Shown: piece after piece, positions 38,068-47,382 of the stretch
Position numbering within the stretch: the first letter of the stretch is position 1
Layout of the letters: each line of letters begins with the position of its first letter
From: Solibacillus cecembensis
GTDB lineage: Bacteria; Bacillota; Bacilli; Bacillales_A; Planococcaceae
Assembly (NCBI RefSeq): GCF_001439635.1
Contig: NZ_LMBZ01000001.1
Span: 124,001-188,000, forward strand
Direction of reading: 5' to 3'
DNA length: 64,000 bases
Translations under genes and position numbers: made by a program
The notes under the pieces: generated by a model
What the model was told of the DNA's origin: nothing
The model's database searches: none
The model's input: only the letters and a program-made list of their open reading frames with translations

Positions 38068-38667
38068 ATGAAAGCATATATGACACAATGGTGGTATTTG
38101 TTAAATCACAAAGCTTTTTTATTTTTACTTTTAGTCATTAATATTTTGGGAACGATATATGGATACTATTGGTATGGTAGTCAACTTGCTGATACTAAGC
38201 CGATTTTCTATATTTTCGTACCGGATTCTCCAACGGCAAGTCTCTTTTTCTGTTTTGTACTAGTTGGATGGTTACTTGGTAAGCATTTTAAATTAATGGA
38301 AGTATTAGCTTTAATTACATTAGTTAAGTATGGGCTTTGGGCAGTTGTGATGAATTTGCTCACACTAGCTGAAACGGGTGAATTAGGTGGGCAGGGATGG
38401 ATGCTTGTTGCCTCACATTTTATGATGGCTGTGCAAGCTGTACTTTATTTACCAAAATACCGATTTGAACTATGGCATGTAATAGTGGCTGCTATTTGGA
38501 CGCTTCACAATGATATTATTGACTACTTATTTGGGCAGATGCCATTTTATCGTGTAATCTATCAATATCCGAGCGAAATTGGTTATTTTACATTTTGGCT
38601 ATCTATTGCATGTATAATGCTCGCTTTTTTCGAAAGTCGCAAGCGTGAATATTTGCAACGACTGTAA
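38068..38667 (+). CDS. ypjA: DUF1405 membrane protein YpjA
   Basis: The 199-residue integral membrane protein has about six hydrophobic segments and the conserved WYGSQLADTKPIFYIFVPDS, HFMMAVQAVLY and HNDIIDYLF stretches. It follows qcrC, as in B. subtilis. The start is ATG 38068 after AGGGGAG; the frame extends upstream to 38032 without a site. Function unknown; the neighbourhood suggests a respiratory role but this is only context. Confidence 0.88.
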   Translation: MKAYMTQWWYLLNHKAFLFLLLVINILGTIYGYYWYGSQLADTKPIFYIFVPDSPTASLFFCFVLVGWLLGKHFKLMEVLALITLVKYGLWAVVMNLLTLAETGELGGQGWMLVASHFMMAVQAVLYLPKYRFELWHVIVAAIWTLHNDIIDYLFGQMPFYRVIYQYPSEIGYFTFWLSIACIMLAFFESRKREYLQRL

Positions 38668-38721
38668 AAACTATTTAATATTGAGTATGAATTGTAAGAA
38701 ATAGAAGGGATGTTCAATTAA

Positions 38722-39405
38722 ATGGGAATGTATATTGTTTACTTTGCGATTATTATGTTACTACCGCTATACGCTCAGATGAAAGTTAAGAGCACGTATA
38801 AAAAATTCGCACAAGTACCAGCACAAAAAGGAATGACGGGTGCACAGGTAGCACGTCAAATATTAGATCAACATGGTTTATCAGATGTTCGTGTCGTGCC
38901 TACACAAGGGGTTTTAGCGGATCATTACAATCCTGCTACGAAGACAGTCGCACTATCTGAAGATAATTATTATAACTCTTCAATCGCAGGAACAGCTGTT
39001 GCTGCGCACGAAGTTGGTCATGCGCTTCAACATGCGGAAGCATACTCGTTCTTAACATTACGTGCAAAATTAGTACCAGTAGCAAATATTTCTTCGAATG
39101 CGTCTTGGATTTTTGTACTTATTGGTATTTTGGCTACTAATCCAACTTTCCTTTTACTAGGTATTGCTTTATTAGCAGCTGGTGTTGTATTCCAAATCGT
39201 TACATTACCTGTTGAGTTTGATGCGTCAAAGCGTGCGATGAATGAAGTTGTTTCGTTAGGTATTATCGGAAATAACGAAGAACGTTCAGCTCGCAAAGTA
39301 TTAAATGCAGCAGCAATGACATATGTAGCTGCGGCTGCAGTAGCAGTTCTTGAGTTAGTGCGTTTAATTTTAATTTACACAGGCATGAATAATTCGGACG
39401 ATTAA
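38722..39405 (+). CDS. Zinc membrane metallopeptidase, YugP family
   Basis: The 227-residue membrane protein has the zinc motif HEVGHALQH (near residue 95) between membrane segments, preceded by LADHYNPATKTVALSEDNYY, a family signature. YugP-type peptidases are widespread and poorly studied. In B. subtilis yugP lies elsewhere, and ypjB, ypjC and ypjD occupy this slot; none of those three is seen here. A GAAGGGATG site precedes the ATG. Confidence 0.9.
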   Translation: MGMYIVYFAIIMLLPLYAQMKVKSTYKKFAQVPAQKGMTGAQVARQILDQHGLSDVRVVPTQGVLADHYNPATKTVALSEDNYYNSSIAGTAVAAHEVGHALQHAEAYSFLTLRAKLVPVANISSNASWIFVLIGILATNPTFLLLGIALLAAGVVFQIVTLPVEFDASKRAMNEVVSLGIIGNNEERSARKVLNAAAMTYVAAAAVAVLELVRLILIYTGMNNSDD

Positions 39406-39425
39406 TCTACCGGAAAATAAAAAGG

Positions 39426-39458
39426 GGTGTTAGGCAGTTAAAAGCCTAACACCTTTTT
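39426..39458 (+). terminator. Intrinsic terminator of the yugP-like gene
   Basis: GGTGTTAGGC and GCCTAACACC (39426-39435 and 39444-39453) form a perfect 10-bp stem followed by T5. Confidence 0.92.
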
Positions 39459-39661
39459 GCTATTGAATTTATCTTGTCCGGTAACATTTCATATCGGTGG
39501 GGGTATAAATAAACGATTTCCGACTAAGTAGATGCTAACCTAAGATAAAACATTGGTATATTAAAAGGTAAATTCATTAATACTAGGTCCCAATTTAGTG
39601 TAAAATATAATATAAGTGTGATTCCGCTAATTCCATCTTATTATGTTTCAATTTTTGAATT

Positions 39662-39690
39662 TTGACAACAAGTAGTGAAATCGATACGAT
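39662..39690 (+). promoter_or_regulatory. Sigma-A promoter of the dapB operon
   Basis: A consensus TTGACA (39662-39667), a 17-base spacer and TACGAT (39685-39690) lie 65 bases before dapB. Confidence 0.75.
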
Positions 39691-39755
39691 GAAAAGTAGT
39701 ATTTTAAAATAAATAAAAAATAATTGTATACATAGTTGAAAAGGAGTTTTTAGTT

Positions 39756-40553
39756 ATGACAATCAAAGTAGCAATCGCCGGTGCAAGAGGGAAAATGGGG
39801 GTAGGGGCCGTTCATACAATGATGAAGCAAGACGGTATGGATTTAGTCGCTGTTTTAGATTATAAAAATGGTGCGGCAACATTAGGTGGATTAGATTTAT
39901 TTCCGGATCATTATACGGCGCCAATTTATACTGATTTTGAGCGATTAGTGGCAGAAACAAATCCGGATGTATTTTTGGATTTAACAAGTCCGGAATCGGT
40001 ATATGAGCATACGAAACAAGCGTTGCAATATAATGTGCGTCCTGTTGTTGGTACGACAGGTTTTACAGAGGCACAGCTTGAAGAGTTAACGGAATTAGCA
40101 AATGACAAAAATTTGGGTTGTATTATTGCCCCGAATTTCGCAATTGGTGCGATTTTAATGATGAAATTTGCGAAAGAGGCTGCCAAGTATTTCCCTGATG
40201 TTGAAATTATTGAAATGCATCATGATAGAAAACTGGATGCACCGTCTGGGACAGGCATTAAAACAGCACAAATGATTAGTGAAGTGCGTGCGGAAAAACA
40301 ACAAGGTCACCCGAATGAAAAAGAAACACATACAGGTGCAAGAGGGGCCAATTATGATGGCATGCATATCCATTCTGTCCGTTTACCAGGATTAGTGGCA
40401 CATCAACAAGTCATGTTTGGTGGAAATGGTGAATTACTAACAATTCGACATGATTCATTAAATCGTGAAAGTTTCATGGGCGGTATTACGTTTTGTGTAG
40501 AAGAGGTTATGAAAAGAGATACATTAATTTACGGTTTAGAAAATATTATTTAA
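39756..40553 (+). CDS. dapB: 4-hydroxy-tetrahydrodipicolinate reductase
   Basis: DapB acts in lysine and diaminopimelate synthesis, which also supplies dipicolinate for spores. The 265-residue protein has the NAD(P) motif GARGKMG at residues 9-15 and the catalytic [14 protein letters not shown] near residue 155. AAAAGGAG precedes the ATG. It opens a run of closely spaced genes: dapB, mgsA, bshA, cca and birA. Confidence 0.97.
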   Translation: MTIKVAIAGARGKMGVGAVHTMMKQDGMDLVAVLDYKNGAATLGGLDLFPDHYTAPIYTDFERLVAETNPDVFLDLTSPESVYEHTKQALQYNVRPVVGTTGFTEAQLEELTELANDKNLGCIIAPNFAIGAILMMKFAKEAAKYFPDVEIIEMHHDRKLDAPSGTGIKTAQMISEVRAEKQQGHPNEKETHTGARGANYDGMHIHSVRLPGLVAHQQVMFGGNGELLTIRHDSLNRESFMGGITFCVEEVMKRDTLIYGLENII

Positions 40554-40570
40554 AGAATGGAATGAATCCT

Positions 40571-40975
40571 ATGAAAATCGCATTAATCGCACATGATCAA
40601 AAAAAGGATAATTTAATCCAATTTGCAATCGCATACCGTGATATTTTAGCGCAGCATGAGTTATTTGCAACTGGTACGACCGGTACAATGATTAATACAG
40701 AAACTGGTCTACCAATCACGCTATTCCGTTCGGGTCCTTTAGGTGGGGATCAACAAATTGGGGCAATGATTGCAAATGATGAGATGGATATGGTGTTTTT
40801 CTTCCGTGATCCATTAACGGCACAGCCACATGAACCAGATGTGATGGCGCTCGTTCGATTATGTGACCTTTACCACATTCCATTAGCGACGAATATGGGC
40901 ACAGCAGAAATCATTCTGAAAGGTTTACAAGAAGGTTTTGTTGATTGGAGAAAACTGAAAGAGCGCAGACAATAA
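40571..40975 (+). CDS. mgsA: Methylglyoxal synthase
   Basis: MgsA converts dihydroxyacetone phosphate to methylglyoxal, a relief path for phosphorylated sugars. The 134-residue protein begins [13 protein letters not shown] like its homologues and holds [11 protein letters not shown] and [13 protein letters not shown] start at ATG 40571 from homology; an ATG nine bases earlier is possible, and ribosome binding sites are weak for both. It keeps the conserved Bacillus neighbourhood with bshA. Bacillithiol detoxifies methylglyoxal, which may explain the pairing. Confidence 0.95.
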   Translation: MKIALIAHDQKKDNLIQFAIAYRDILAQHELFATGTTGTMINTETGLPITLFRSGPLGGDQQIGAMIANDEMDMVFFFRDPLTAQPHEPDVMALVRLCDLYHIPLATNMGTAEIILKGLQEGFVDWRKLKERRQ

Positions 40976-41016
40976 GCAAAACATTTCATTGAAAGTCAGA
41001 AAGGAAGAAGAGGCGA

Positions 41017-42150
41017 ATGCGAAAATTAAAAATTGGTATTACATGCTATCCCACAGTTGGCGGTTCTGGCGTAATTGCAACTGAACTGGGCAAAATGTTA
41101 GCTGAACGTGGACATGAAATTCATTTCATTACATCGAGTGTACCATTCCGATTAAATAAAATTTATCCAAACGTCTTTTTTCATGAAGTGGAAGTAAGTA
41201 ATTATTCCGTTTTTCAATATCCGCCATATGATATAGCCCTTGCTAGTAAGATGGCGAATGTCATTAAGGAAGAGAAATTGGATATTTTACATGTACATTA
41301 TGCCATTCCGCATGCAGTTTGCGCAGTTTTGGCACGCGATATGAGCGGCGAAAATATTGGGATTGTGACAACGCTTCATGGAACGGATATTTCGGTATTA
41401 GGGGAGGATTCAACGCTTGCTCCTGCTATCAAATATGGCATTGATAAATCCGATGCGGTAACGGCCGTTTCGAATTCATTAAAGCAACAAACGTATGAAT
41501 TAATTGATACGAATGTACCGATTGAAGCGATTTATAATTTTGTGGATGGCAATGTGTTTCGTCCCGTGGATGCAGGTAATCTAAAAGAACAATTCGGCAT
41601 CGCTAAAGAGGAGCGAGTGCTGATTCATGTCTCAAACTTTAGGAAAATAAAAAATTTACCAGATGTTGTCGAATCATTTTTAAAAATTCGTGAAGCCATG
41701 CCTGCTAAATTATTATTAGTTGGGGATGGACCTGAAAAACAACGCGTATTGGAAATTGTCAAGGAATCTCCGTATGAGTGTGATATTTTATTTTTAGGAA
41801 AGCAAGAAAATATTACGGAATTATTTGCGATTAGTGATTTGAAACTGCTTCTATCAGAAAAAGAATCATTTGGCCTAGTTTTACTGGAAGCAATGGCGTG
41901 TGGTGTGCCGGGTATTGGTACGGCAATCGGAGGAATTCCAGAAGTAATTGAACATGGGGTGAATGGCTATTTAGTGGAGCTGGGTGATACAGACGCGGTA
42001 GCAAGCTATGCCATCGAATTATTAAAAGACGAACAAAAATTAGCCGCATTCCGTCAATCTGCACTAGATGCAGTCCAAAATAAATTTCATCAAGATTCGA
42101 TTATCGAGCAGTATGAACAAATTTATGAACGATTGGCGGCAGCAAAATGA
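41017..42150 (+). CDS. bshA: N-acetyl-alpha-D-glucosaminyl L-malate synthase
   Basis: BshA is the GT4-fold glycosyltransferase that starts bacillithiol synthesis from UDP-GlcNAc and malate. The 377-residue protein starts with GITCYPTVGGSGVIATELG (nucleotide-sugar loop) and has the C-terminal donor-site segment EKESFGLVLLEAMACGVP. It overlaps cca by four bases (ATGA). With ypdA at 6.8 kb it indicates a bacillithiol thiol system; bshB and bshC are not in the window. Confidence 0.96.
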   Translation: MRKLKIGITCYPTVGGSGVIATELGKMLAERGHEIHFITSSVPFRLNKIYPNVFFHEVEVSNYSVFQYPPYDIALASKMANVIKEEKLDILHVHYAIPHAVCAVLARDMSGENIGIVTTLHGTDISVLGEDSTLAPAIKYGIDKSDAVTAVSNSLKQQTYELIDTNVPIEAIYNFVDGNVFRPVDAGNLKEQFGIAKEERVLIHVSNFRKIKNLPDVVESFLKIREAMPAKLLLVGDGPEKQRVLEIVKESPYECDILFLGKQENITELFAISDLKLLLSEKESFGLVLLEAMACGVPGIGTAIGGIPEVIEHGVNGYLVELGDTDAVASYAIELLKDEQKLAAFRQSALDAVQNKFHQDSIIEQYEQIYERLAAAK

Positions 42151-43322
42151 AGTTTCCAAAACAATGGAAATCCGCAATAGACGTCATTACAAAGATAGAA
42201 AATGCGGGTTATGAAGCATTTATAGTCGGTGGTGCTGTTCGCGATTATTATTTACAAAAGGACAGTTCGGATGTGGATGTTGCGACGAGTGCATTACCGC
42301 AAGAAGTGCAAGCCATTTTTTCACAAACGGTGGATGTCGGAATTGATCATGGAACGGTTTTAGTACTTGATTGCGGAGAACCAATTGAAGTGACAACGTA
42401 CCGCACAGAATCTACATATAGCGATCATCGCAGACCGGATGAAGTGAATTTTGTACGGGATTTGCCTGAGGATTTAAAGCGTAGAGATTTTACGATGAAT
42501 GCGATGGCGCTTCGTAACAGTGGGGAGTTCGTCGATTTATTTAATGGACGTCAAGATATTGATGCTCAGATTATTCGAGCCGTGGGAGTTGCTGAGGAGC
42601 GTTTTCAAGAAGATGCATTGCGTATGCTAAGGGCGATTCGATTTAGTGCACAAATGGATTTTTCGATTGAAGAAAATACGTTAAAAGCGATTCAAAATCA
42701 AGTAGAGTCTATCAAATTTATTGCCATGGAACGGATTCAAGTGGAGATTTCTAAAATTTGGACTTCACCAAATTCAGTGCGAGCGATTCATTATATCCAG
42801 TGGTCACAGCTCGATGCTTATTTACCAGGCGAATTTGATGCAATTGAATGGGAAACGTTTCAGTCGATGAACCGACAAGTAGGCTGGGCTTATTTTTGTT
42901 TAGTAAATGGGCATGATGTGGCATTACTATCTGCATACCGTTGCTCAAATAAGGATAAGCAATTTGTCAAACAAGTGCTTCTAGCGTATGAAAAGCTGCA
43001 AAATGAGGGCTGGCAACGAATGGATTATTTACAATTTGAGTTGGAGATTTTGCATACAGCACATCTTTTTGCGACTTGGCAATTTGTCCCGACGACGATT
43101 TCCTTTGAACAAATCGAAAAAATGAAGCATTCCTTGCCAATCCAACATAAAAGTGAACTTGCCATCAGTGGAAAAGACTTACTGCAATGGACGTCCAATA
43201 AAGCAGGACCATGGTTACAAACGACATTGCAAGCGGCTTTGTCAGCGGTCGTTAATGGTCAAGTAACAAATGATAAAGAACAGTTAAAGGAATGGTTTCA
43301 TGCATTTAACGATGAAGGATGA
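42147..43322 (+). CDS. cca: CCA-adding tRNA nucleotidyltransferase
   Basis: Cca builds or repairs the 3' CCA end of tRNAs without a template. The 391-residue class II enzyme has the nucleotidyltransferase core VGGAVRDYYL with the metal pair DVDVAT, then EVTTYRTESTYSD, the RRDFTMNAMA motif and EDALRMLRAIRFSAQ. It overlaps bshA at its start and birA at its end, showing tight coupling. Confidence 0.96.
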   Translation: MKFPKQWKSAIDVITKIENAGYEAFIVGGAVRDYYLQKDSSDVDVATSALPQEVQAIFSQTVDVGIDHGTVLVLDCGEPIEVTTYRTESTYSDHRRPDEVNFVRDLPEDLKRRDFTMNAMALRNSGEFVDLFNGRQDIDAQIIRAVGVAEERFQEDALRMLRAIRFSAQMDFSIEENTLKAIQNQVESIKFIAMERIQVEISKIWTSPNSVRAIHYIQWSQLDAYLPGEFDAIEWETFQSMNRQVGWAYFCLVNGHDVALLSAYRCSNKDKQFVKQVLLAYEKLQNEGWQRMDYLQFELEILHTAHLFATWQFVPTTISFEQIEKMKHSLPIQHKSELAISGKDLLQWTSNKAGPWLQTTLQAALSAVVNGQVTNDKEQLKEWFHAFNDEG

Positions 43323-44289
43323 AATATTACAACGTTTTTTAAAAGCAAATGGTGAGCCAATTTCAGGGCAGCAGCTCGCGGATGATTTTCAAGTTTCGCG
43401 TACAGCGGTTTGGAAACATATGCAAACGCTCCAACAGGAAGGTTACGAATTTGAGACGATTAAGAAGCGTGGCTATCAACTATTGAGTGTTCCCGATAAA
43501 GTGGATGTAGGTCAATTAAAGCAATTATTACAAACAGAGCGCTACGGTCAAACAATTCATTACTTCGACAAGGTAGATTCGACACAGCTCGTTGCCCATG
43601 AACTTGTTCGTGCAGGGGCAAAAGATGGCACGATTGTTATCGCGGAACATCAAACGACAGGTCGTGGTCGTATGTTACGGGAGTGGGAATCAACAAAAGG
43701 GAAGGGCATTTGGATGACGATCATTATTCGTCCAACAATTCCCCCACATCAAGCACCGCAATTTACGCTTGTGGCGGCTGTTGCAATTGTTAATGCAATG
43801 AAGGCGATGTTCAAAAACTTTACCCCCGAAATTAAATGGCCCAATGATATTTTGATTAATGGAAAAAAATCGACAGGCATCTTAACAGAAATGATTGCTG
43901 AGGCAGATCAAGTGCAAGCGTTATTAATCGGCATTGGCATTAACGTCAATCAGCAAATAGCGGATTTTCCTGACGAGCTTCAGTCCATTGCTACGTCCGT
44001 TTCGATTGGTGAAGGGGAACAAGTTGACCGTGTGCAGCTTGTAGCTAATGTCCTGCAATTTTTGGAGAATTATAGCGATCATTATGTCAAACATGGTTTT
44101 CAATTTATTAAAGAGCTGTGGGAACAGTCTTCTGGAACACTTGGTAAACAAGTAAAAGCGACGAGTTTGCGTGAAGTTGTGGAAGGGGAGGCCATCCGAA
44201 TAACGGAAAATGGCGTCCTCGAAATTCGCCAAGCAAACGGTGAAATTAAAGGCGTTTATTCAGCGGATATTGAAATTTTAGGTGACTAA
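43300..44289 (+). CDS. birA: BirA, biotin operon repressor / biotin-protein ligase
   Basis: BirA attaches biotin to carboxylases and represses biotin genes. The 329-residue protein has an N-terminal helix-turn-helix (ISGQQLADDFQVSRTAVWKH), so it is the regulatory type, and the ligase motif GRGRMLREWESTKGKG. The first ATG, 43300, has AAAGGA upstream and lies inside cca (23-base overlap); ATG 43312 is a possible start. No biotin genes are in the window. Confidence 0.95.
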   Translation: MHLTMKDEILQRFLKANGEPISGQQLADDFQVSRTAVWKHMQTLQQEGYEFETIKKRGYQLLSVPDKVDVGQLKQLLQTERYGQTIHYFDKVDSTQLVAHELVRAGAKDGTIVIAEHQTTGRGRMLREWESTKGKGIWMTIIIRPTIPPHQAPQFTLVAAVAIVNAMKAMFKNFTPEIKWPNDILINGKKSTGILTEMIAEADQVQALLIGIGINVNQQIADFPDELQSIATSVSIGEGEQVDRVQLVANVLQFLENYSDHYVKHGFQFIKELWEQSSGTLGKQVKATSLREVVEGEAIRITENGVLEIRQANGEIKGVYSADIEILGD

Positions 44290-44594
44290 GTAAGATCCTA
44301 AGAAATCATTGTGTGATATGCGCTGAATTAAATTAAATACTGTACGTTTTCTTCCAAACTTGTTATAGTGAATTTAGGACAATATCTAATTTTTGGAACC
44401 TTAATGGATTCAATAGAATTGTACCTAATTAGCAAGACAAGTGAACGATAATAAAATATCTGCCTTGATCTGTATGGACAGGGACGGAAGAAAACACGCG
44501 TTTAAAAAATTTTTTCTCGTAAGACGCTACCCTTCTGTCTAATTTTAGATAGAAGGGTATTTTTGTTTTCTTCCTTATAAAAAGGAGGAGTAAC
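44290..44594. other. 305-base leader region before panB
   Basis: There is no gene here. A possible promoter (CTGTAC, 18 bases, TATAGT ending near 44368) is followed by about 160 bases and then a strong terminator right before the panB ribosome binding site. The segment GGACAGGGACGGAAG could pair partly with the terminator's left arm. This is compatible with attenuation or a small RNA. I see no T-box signature. Confidence 0.45.
44529..44564 (+). terminator. Intrinsic terminator upstream of panB
   Basis: ACCCTTCTGTCT and AGATAGAAGGGT (44529-44540 and 44547-44558) form a 12-bp stem with a 6-base loop and T run. Confidence 0.88.
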
Positions 44595-45434
44595 ATGAAG
44601 TCAACAACACAGTTTATCAAAATGAAAGAACACGGTGAGAAAATTGTCATGATTACCGCGTATGACTATCCGGGAGCAAAATTTTCAGAAGCAGCGGATG
44701 TCGATATGATTTTAGTTGGTGATTCTTTAGGTATGGTTGTACTTGGCTATGATTCTACAATGCCTGTTACAGTGGACGATATGATTCATCATAGTAAAGC
44801 CGTTCGTCGTGGCGCGCAAAATACGTTTATCATCGTCGATATGCCTTTTGGTACGTATCATGGCGATCCAAATGATTCATTAAAAACAGCAGTACGCATC
44901 ATGCAGGAAACCAATGCCAATGCAGTCAAGGTCGAGGGCGCTGGGGAAGTCCTAAAAGTGATTGAAAAGCTGACGCAAGCGGGGATTCCTGTCGTGGCCC
45001 ATTTAGGTTTACTTCCACAATCAGCAGGTGTATTAGGTGGCTATAAGGTGCAAGGGAAAACAGCGGAGCAAGCAGAAAAATTATTGCAAGATGCCCGTGC
45101 AGTGGAGCAAGCGGGTGCATGTGCGCTTGTATTAGAATGTATTCCTCACCAACTAACGCAGGCTGTATCCAACATTTTAACGATCCCTACAATCGGTATT
45201 GGTGCAGGAATTGAAGCAGATGGACAGGTGCTTGTCTACCATGATTTATTGCAATATGGAAATCATCATATACCTAAATTTGTTGAAGGATTTTCCCAGG
45301 TCGGTGATGAGATTGAGCGCGGCATAATGGCTTATACAAAAGCTGTAAGGGATGCGACTTTCCCGACTTTAGCCCATAGCTTTACGATGAAAGAAGAGGA
45401 ATTAACGCAATTGTATGGGGGCGTAAAAAAATGA
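44595..45434 (+). CDS. panB: 3-methyl-2-oxobutanoate hydroxymethyltransferase
   Basis: PanB makes ketopantoate from ketoisovalerate, the first committed step to pantothenate. The 279-residue protein has [38 protein letters not shown] and PTIGIGAG. A strong AAAGGAGGAG precedes the ATG. The stop overlaps panC by four bases. Confidence 0.97.
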   Translation: MKSTTQFIKMKEHGEKIVMITAYDYPGAKFSEAADVDMILVGDSLGMVVLGYDSTMPVTVDDMIHHSKAVRRGAQNTFIIVDMPFGTYHGDPNDSLKTAVRIMQETNANAVKVEGAGEVLKVIEKLTQAGIPVVAHLGLLPQSAGVLGGYKVQGKTAEQAEKLLQDARAVEQAGACALVLECIPHQLTQAVSNILTIPTIGIGAGIEADGQVLVYHDLLQYGNHHIPKFVEGFSQVGDEIERGIMAYTKAVRDATFPTLAHSFTMKEEELTQLYGGVKK

Positions 45435-46294
45435 ACGTAATCCATACAATTGAAGAATTAAGAGCGATTATTTTAGAAAACAAGCAAAAAGGAAAGCGCA
45501 TTGGACTTGTGCCAACAATGGGTTTTTTACACGAAGGACATTTAACACTTGCGACACAAGCACGTGCAGAAAATGATGTTGTCATGATGAGTATTTTTGT
45601 CAATCCAACACAATTTGGTCCAAATGAGGACTTTGCATCCTACCCGCGCGATTTACAGCGGGATACAAAGTTGGCAGCATCGGTAGGGGTAGATGTTATT
45701 TTTGCTCCTTCAGTTGAAGAAATGTATCCACATGATGGGGGCATCTACATTCGAGCTGGTCAGCAAGCGACCGTATTATGCGGAGCAAGTCGCCCGAGTC
45801 ATTTTGATGGTGTGCTACAAGTCGTTGCTAAATTATTTAATCTTTTTCAACCAGATTTTGCTTACTTTGGCCAAAAAGATGCACAACAAGTGGCAATCAT
45901 TCAAACGATGGTACGCGATTATAATTTTCCTGTAGAACTGCGGATTATCCCGGTTATACGTGAAGAGGATGGACTTGCGAAATCGAGTCGTAATGTATAT
46001 TTATCCGCAACCGAGCGTGCACAAGCACCAGCCATTCAGCAAGCTTTGCAATTAGCGAAACAAGAATTAATGGCATCGGGAAATGTTGAACAAAGCATAC
46101 AGCTAGCGAAGAGAATTGTAGAAGCGAATTTGGAAGGGAAAACCGATTATTTGACGTTCCTATCGTATCCAGATTTAACTGAAGTGACGGCAGAAACCCA
46201 GCAGGTGCTACTTGCTGCGGCTGTATATATTGGTAAAACACGCTTAATTGATAATGTCATCTTTTCGTTAAAAGGAGAACCAGCTTATGTTTAG
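45431..46294 (+). CDS. panC: Pantothenate synthetase
   Basis: PanC condenses pantoate with beta-alanine using ATP. The 287-residue protein has the class I adenylyl-transferase motifs [10 protein letters not shown] and KSSRNVYLS, with FGQKDAQQ between. It overlaps both panB (ATGA) and panD (8 bases). Confidence 0.97.
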   Translation: MNVIHTIEELRAIILENKQKGKRIGLVPTMGFLHEGHLTLATQARAENDVVMMSIFVNPTQFGPNEDFASYPRDLQRDTKLAASVGVDVIFAPSVEEMYPHDGGIYIRAGQQATVLCGASRPSHFDGVLQVVAKLFNLFQPDFAYFGQKDAQQVAIIQTMVRDYNFPVELRIIPVIREEDGLAKSSRNVYLSATERAQAPAIQQALQLAKQELMASGNVEQSIQLAKRIVEANLEGKTDYLTFLSYPDLTEVTAETQQVLLAAAVYIGKTRLIDNVIFSLKGEPAYV

Positions 46295-46670
46295 AATGAT
46301 GATGAATAGTAAAATACACCGTGCGCAAGTGACACAGGCCGATTTAAATTATGTCGGCTCGATTACAATTGATCAAAATATTTTGGATGCGGTCGGTATG
46401 CTACCAAACGAAAAAGTGCATATCGTCAATAATAATAATGGTGCACGATTTGAAACGTATATTATTGCAGGTGTGCGCGGTTCAGGTGTGATTTGCGTGA
46501 ACGGTGCTGCTGCACGACTTGTTCAAAAGGGCGATATTGTCATTATTATTTCCTATGTGTATGTGGATAATAAAGAAGTAGCCGATCACCATCCGACCGT
46601 GGCGATTATGGGGGAAAATAATGTGATTGAGCAAATGATTGACTACGAGCCCGAAGCAACTGTAATGTAA
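46287..46670 (+). CDS. panD: Aspartate 1-decarboxylase proenzyme
   Basis: PanD makes beta-alanine for pantothenate and matures by self-cleavage to a pyruvoyl enzyme. The 127-residue protein has the cleavage site at Gly24-Ser25 (YVGSITID), as in B. subtilis. Starting at ATG 46287 inside panC gives an N-terminus that aligns with the family. This is the last gene of the panBCD operon and of the fer-to-panD block shared with B. subtilis; dinG, next in B. subtilis, is absent. Confidence 0.97.
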   Translation: MFRMMMNSKIHRAQVTQADLNYVGSITIDQNILDAVGMLPNEKVHIVNNNNGARFETYIIAGVRGSGVICVNGAAARLVQKGDIVIIISYVYVDNKEVADHHPTVAIMGENNVIEQMIDYEPEATVM

Positions 46671-46680
46671 TATTCATATA

Positions 46681-46721
46681 AAAAGGAGCTATTTTGATGG
46701 GAAATCAAAGTAGCTCTTTTT
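46681..46721 (+). terminator. Intrinsic terminator of panBCD
   Basis: An 18-bp stem (46681-46698 with 46704-46721; a few G-T pairs) with a 5-base loop ends in a T8 run. Confidence 0.9.
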
Positions 46722-46741
46722 TTTGTGGAGTTGTGTCTGGT

Positions 46742-46789
46742 AAATTACAAATATTACATTTATGGGAAAACCGAAATAATTTGTAATTT
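46742..46789. repeat. Inverted repeat upstream of the 3D-domain gene
   Basis: AAATTACAAAT (46742-46752) and ATTTGTAATTT (46779-46789) are perfect 11-bp inverted arms 26 bases apart in the only space between panD and the next gene. They could form an operator or an RNA hairpin. Confidence 0.5.
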
Positions 46790-46889
46790 GCAAAAAATAT
46801 CCCTGTAATATTTCTGAAATATTAATTGAGTAAACTGTAAAGAGTTAGTATTTGTTAAAAGTACAAATGAGACGGGGGAAAAGACTTAA

Positions 46890-47297
46890 ATGTTTCTAAA
46901 AAAAATGATTTTAAGCCTAGCCTTAATTTTAGTTAGTACGGCAATAATGGGCCAAACAACAAGTGCAGCTACAGATACAGATGAAAAACTTGAAGATTAT
47001 GAAGTAGTTAAAACATTGAATGTTGAAGCAAGTGCATTTACGGCAAACTGTTCAGGTTGCGCGGGTAAAACGGCTTATGGCATTAATTTAAAGGAAAATC
47101 CAGACATAAAATTAATCGCAGTCGACCCAAAAGTCATTCCACTTGGTACGAAAGTATGGGTTGAAGGATATGGAATTGCCATTGCGGGTGATACAGGTGG
47201 TTCAATTAAAGGAAACAAAATTGATATTTTTGTGAAAACAAAAACAATTGCTTATAATTGGGGTAGAAAAACGGTGGAAATTAAAATCTTAAAATAA
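46890..47297 (+). CDS. Secreted 3D-domain protein
   Basis: The 135-residue secreted protein has a signal peptide (about residues 1-27, cleaved after TTSA) and a 3D domain named after its three aspartates: VDPKVIPLGTKVWVEGYG, AGDTGGSIKG and KIDIFV. The domain has the double-psi barrel fold of resuscitation-promoting stationary-phase factors and MltA, so it may cleave peptidoglycan glycan strands. Unlike YocH or YuiC types, there is no LysM or other wall-binding module. GACGGGGGAA precedes the ATG. Confidence 0.85.
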   Translation: MFLKKMILSLALILVSTAIMGQTTSAATDTDEKLEDYEVVKTLNVEASAFTANCSGCAGKTAYGINLKENPDIKLIAVDPKVIPLGTKVWVEGYGIAIAGDTGGSIKGNKIDIFVKTKTIAYNWGRKTVEIKILK

Positions 47298-47303
47298 ATT
47301 AGT

Positions 47304-47343
47304 AAAACACAATGGAAGATAGACTCTTCTGTTGTGTTTTTTT
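47304..47343 (+). terminator. Intrinsic terminator of the 3D-domain gene
   Basis: A 15-bp stem (47304-47318 with 47326-47340) with two G-T pairs is followed by T7. Confidence 0.88.
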
Positions 47344-47382
47344 GGTAAAATCAAAATAAAATGAAAATCGGAGGGAAGATAG

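Larger units (their letters stand above)
39406..39755. other. 350-base gap before dapB
   Basis: The gap holds the upstream terminator and a very good sigma-A promoter for dapB at 39662. The AT-rich rest shows no gene and no riboswitch that I recognise. Confidence 0.7.

Noticed and set aside
44290..44594. T-box or other known riboswitch before panB
   Set aside because: No T-box sequence or other conserved riboswitch core that I recognise; only the terminator is clear.
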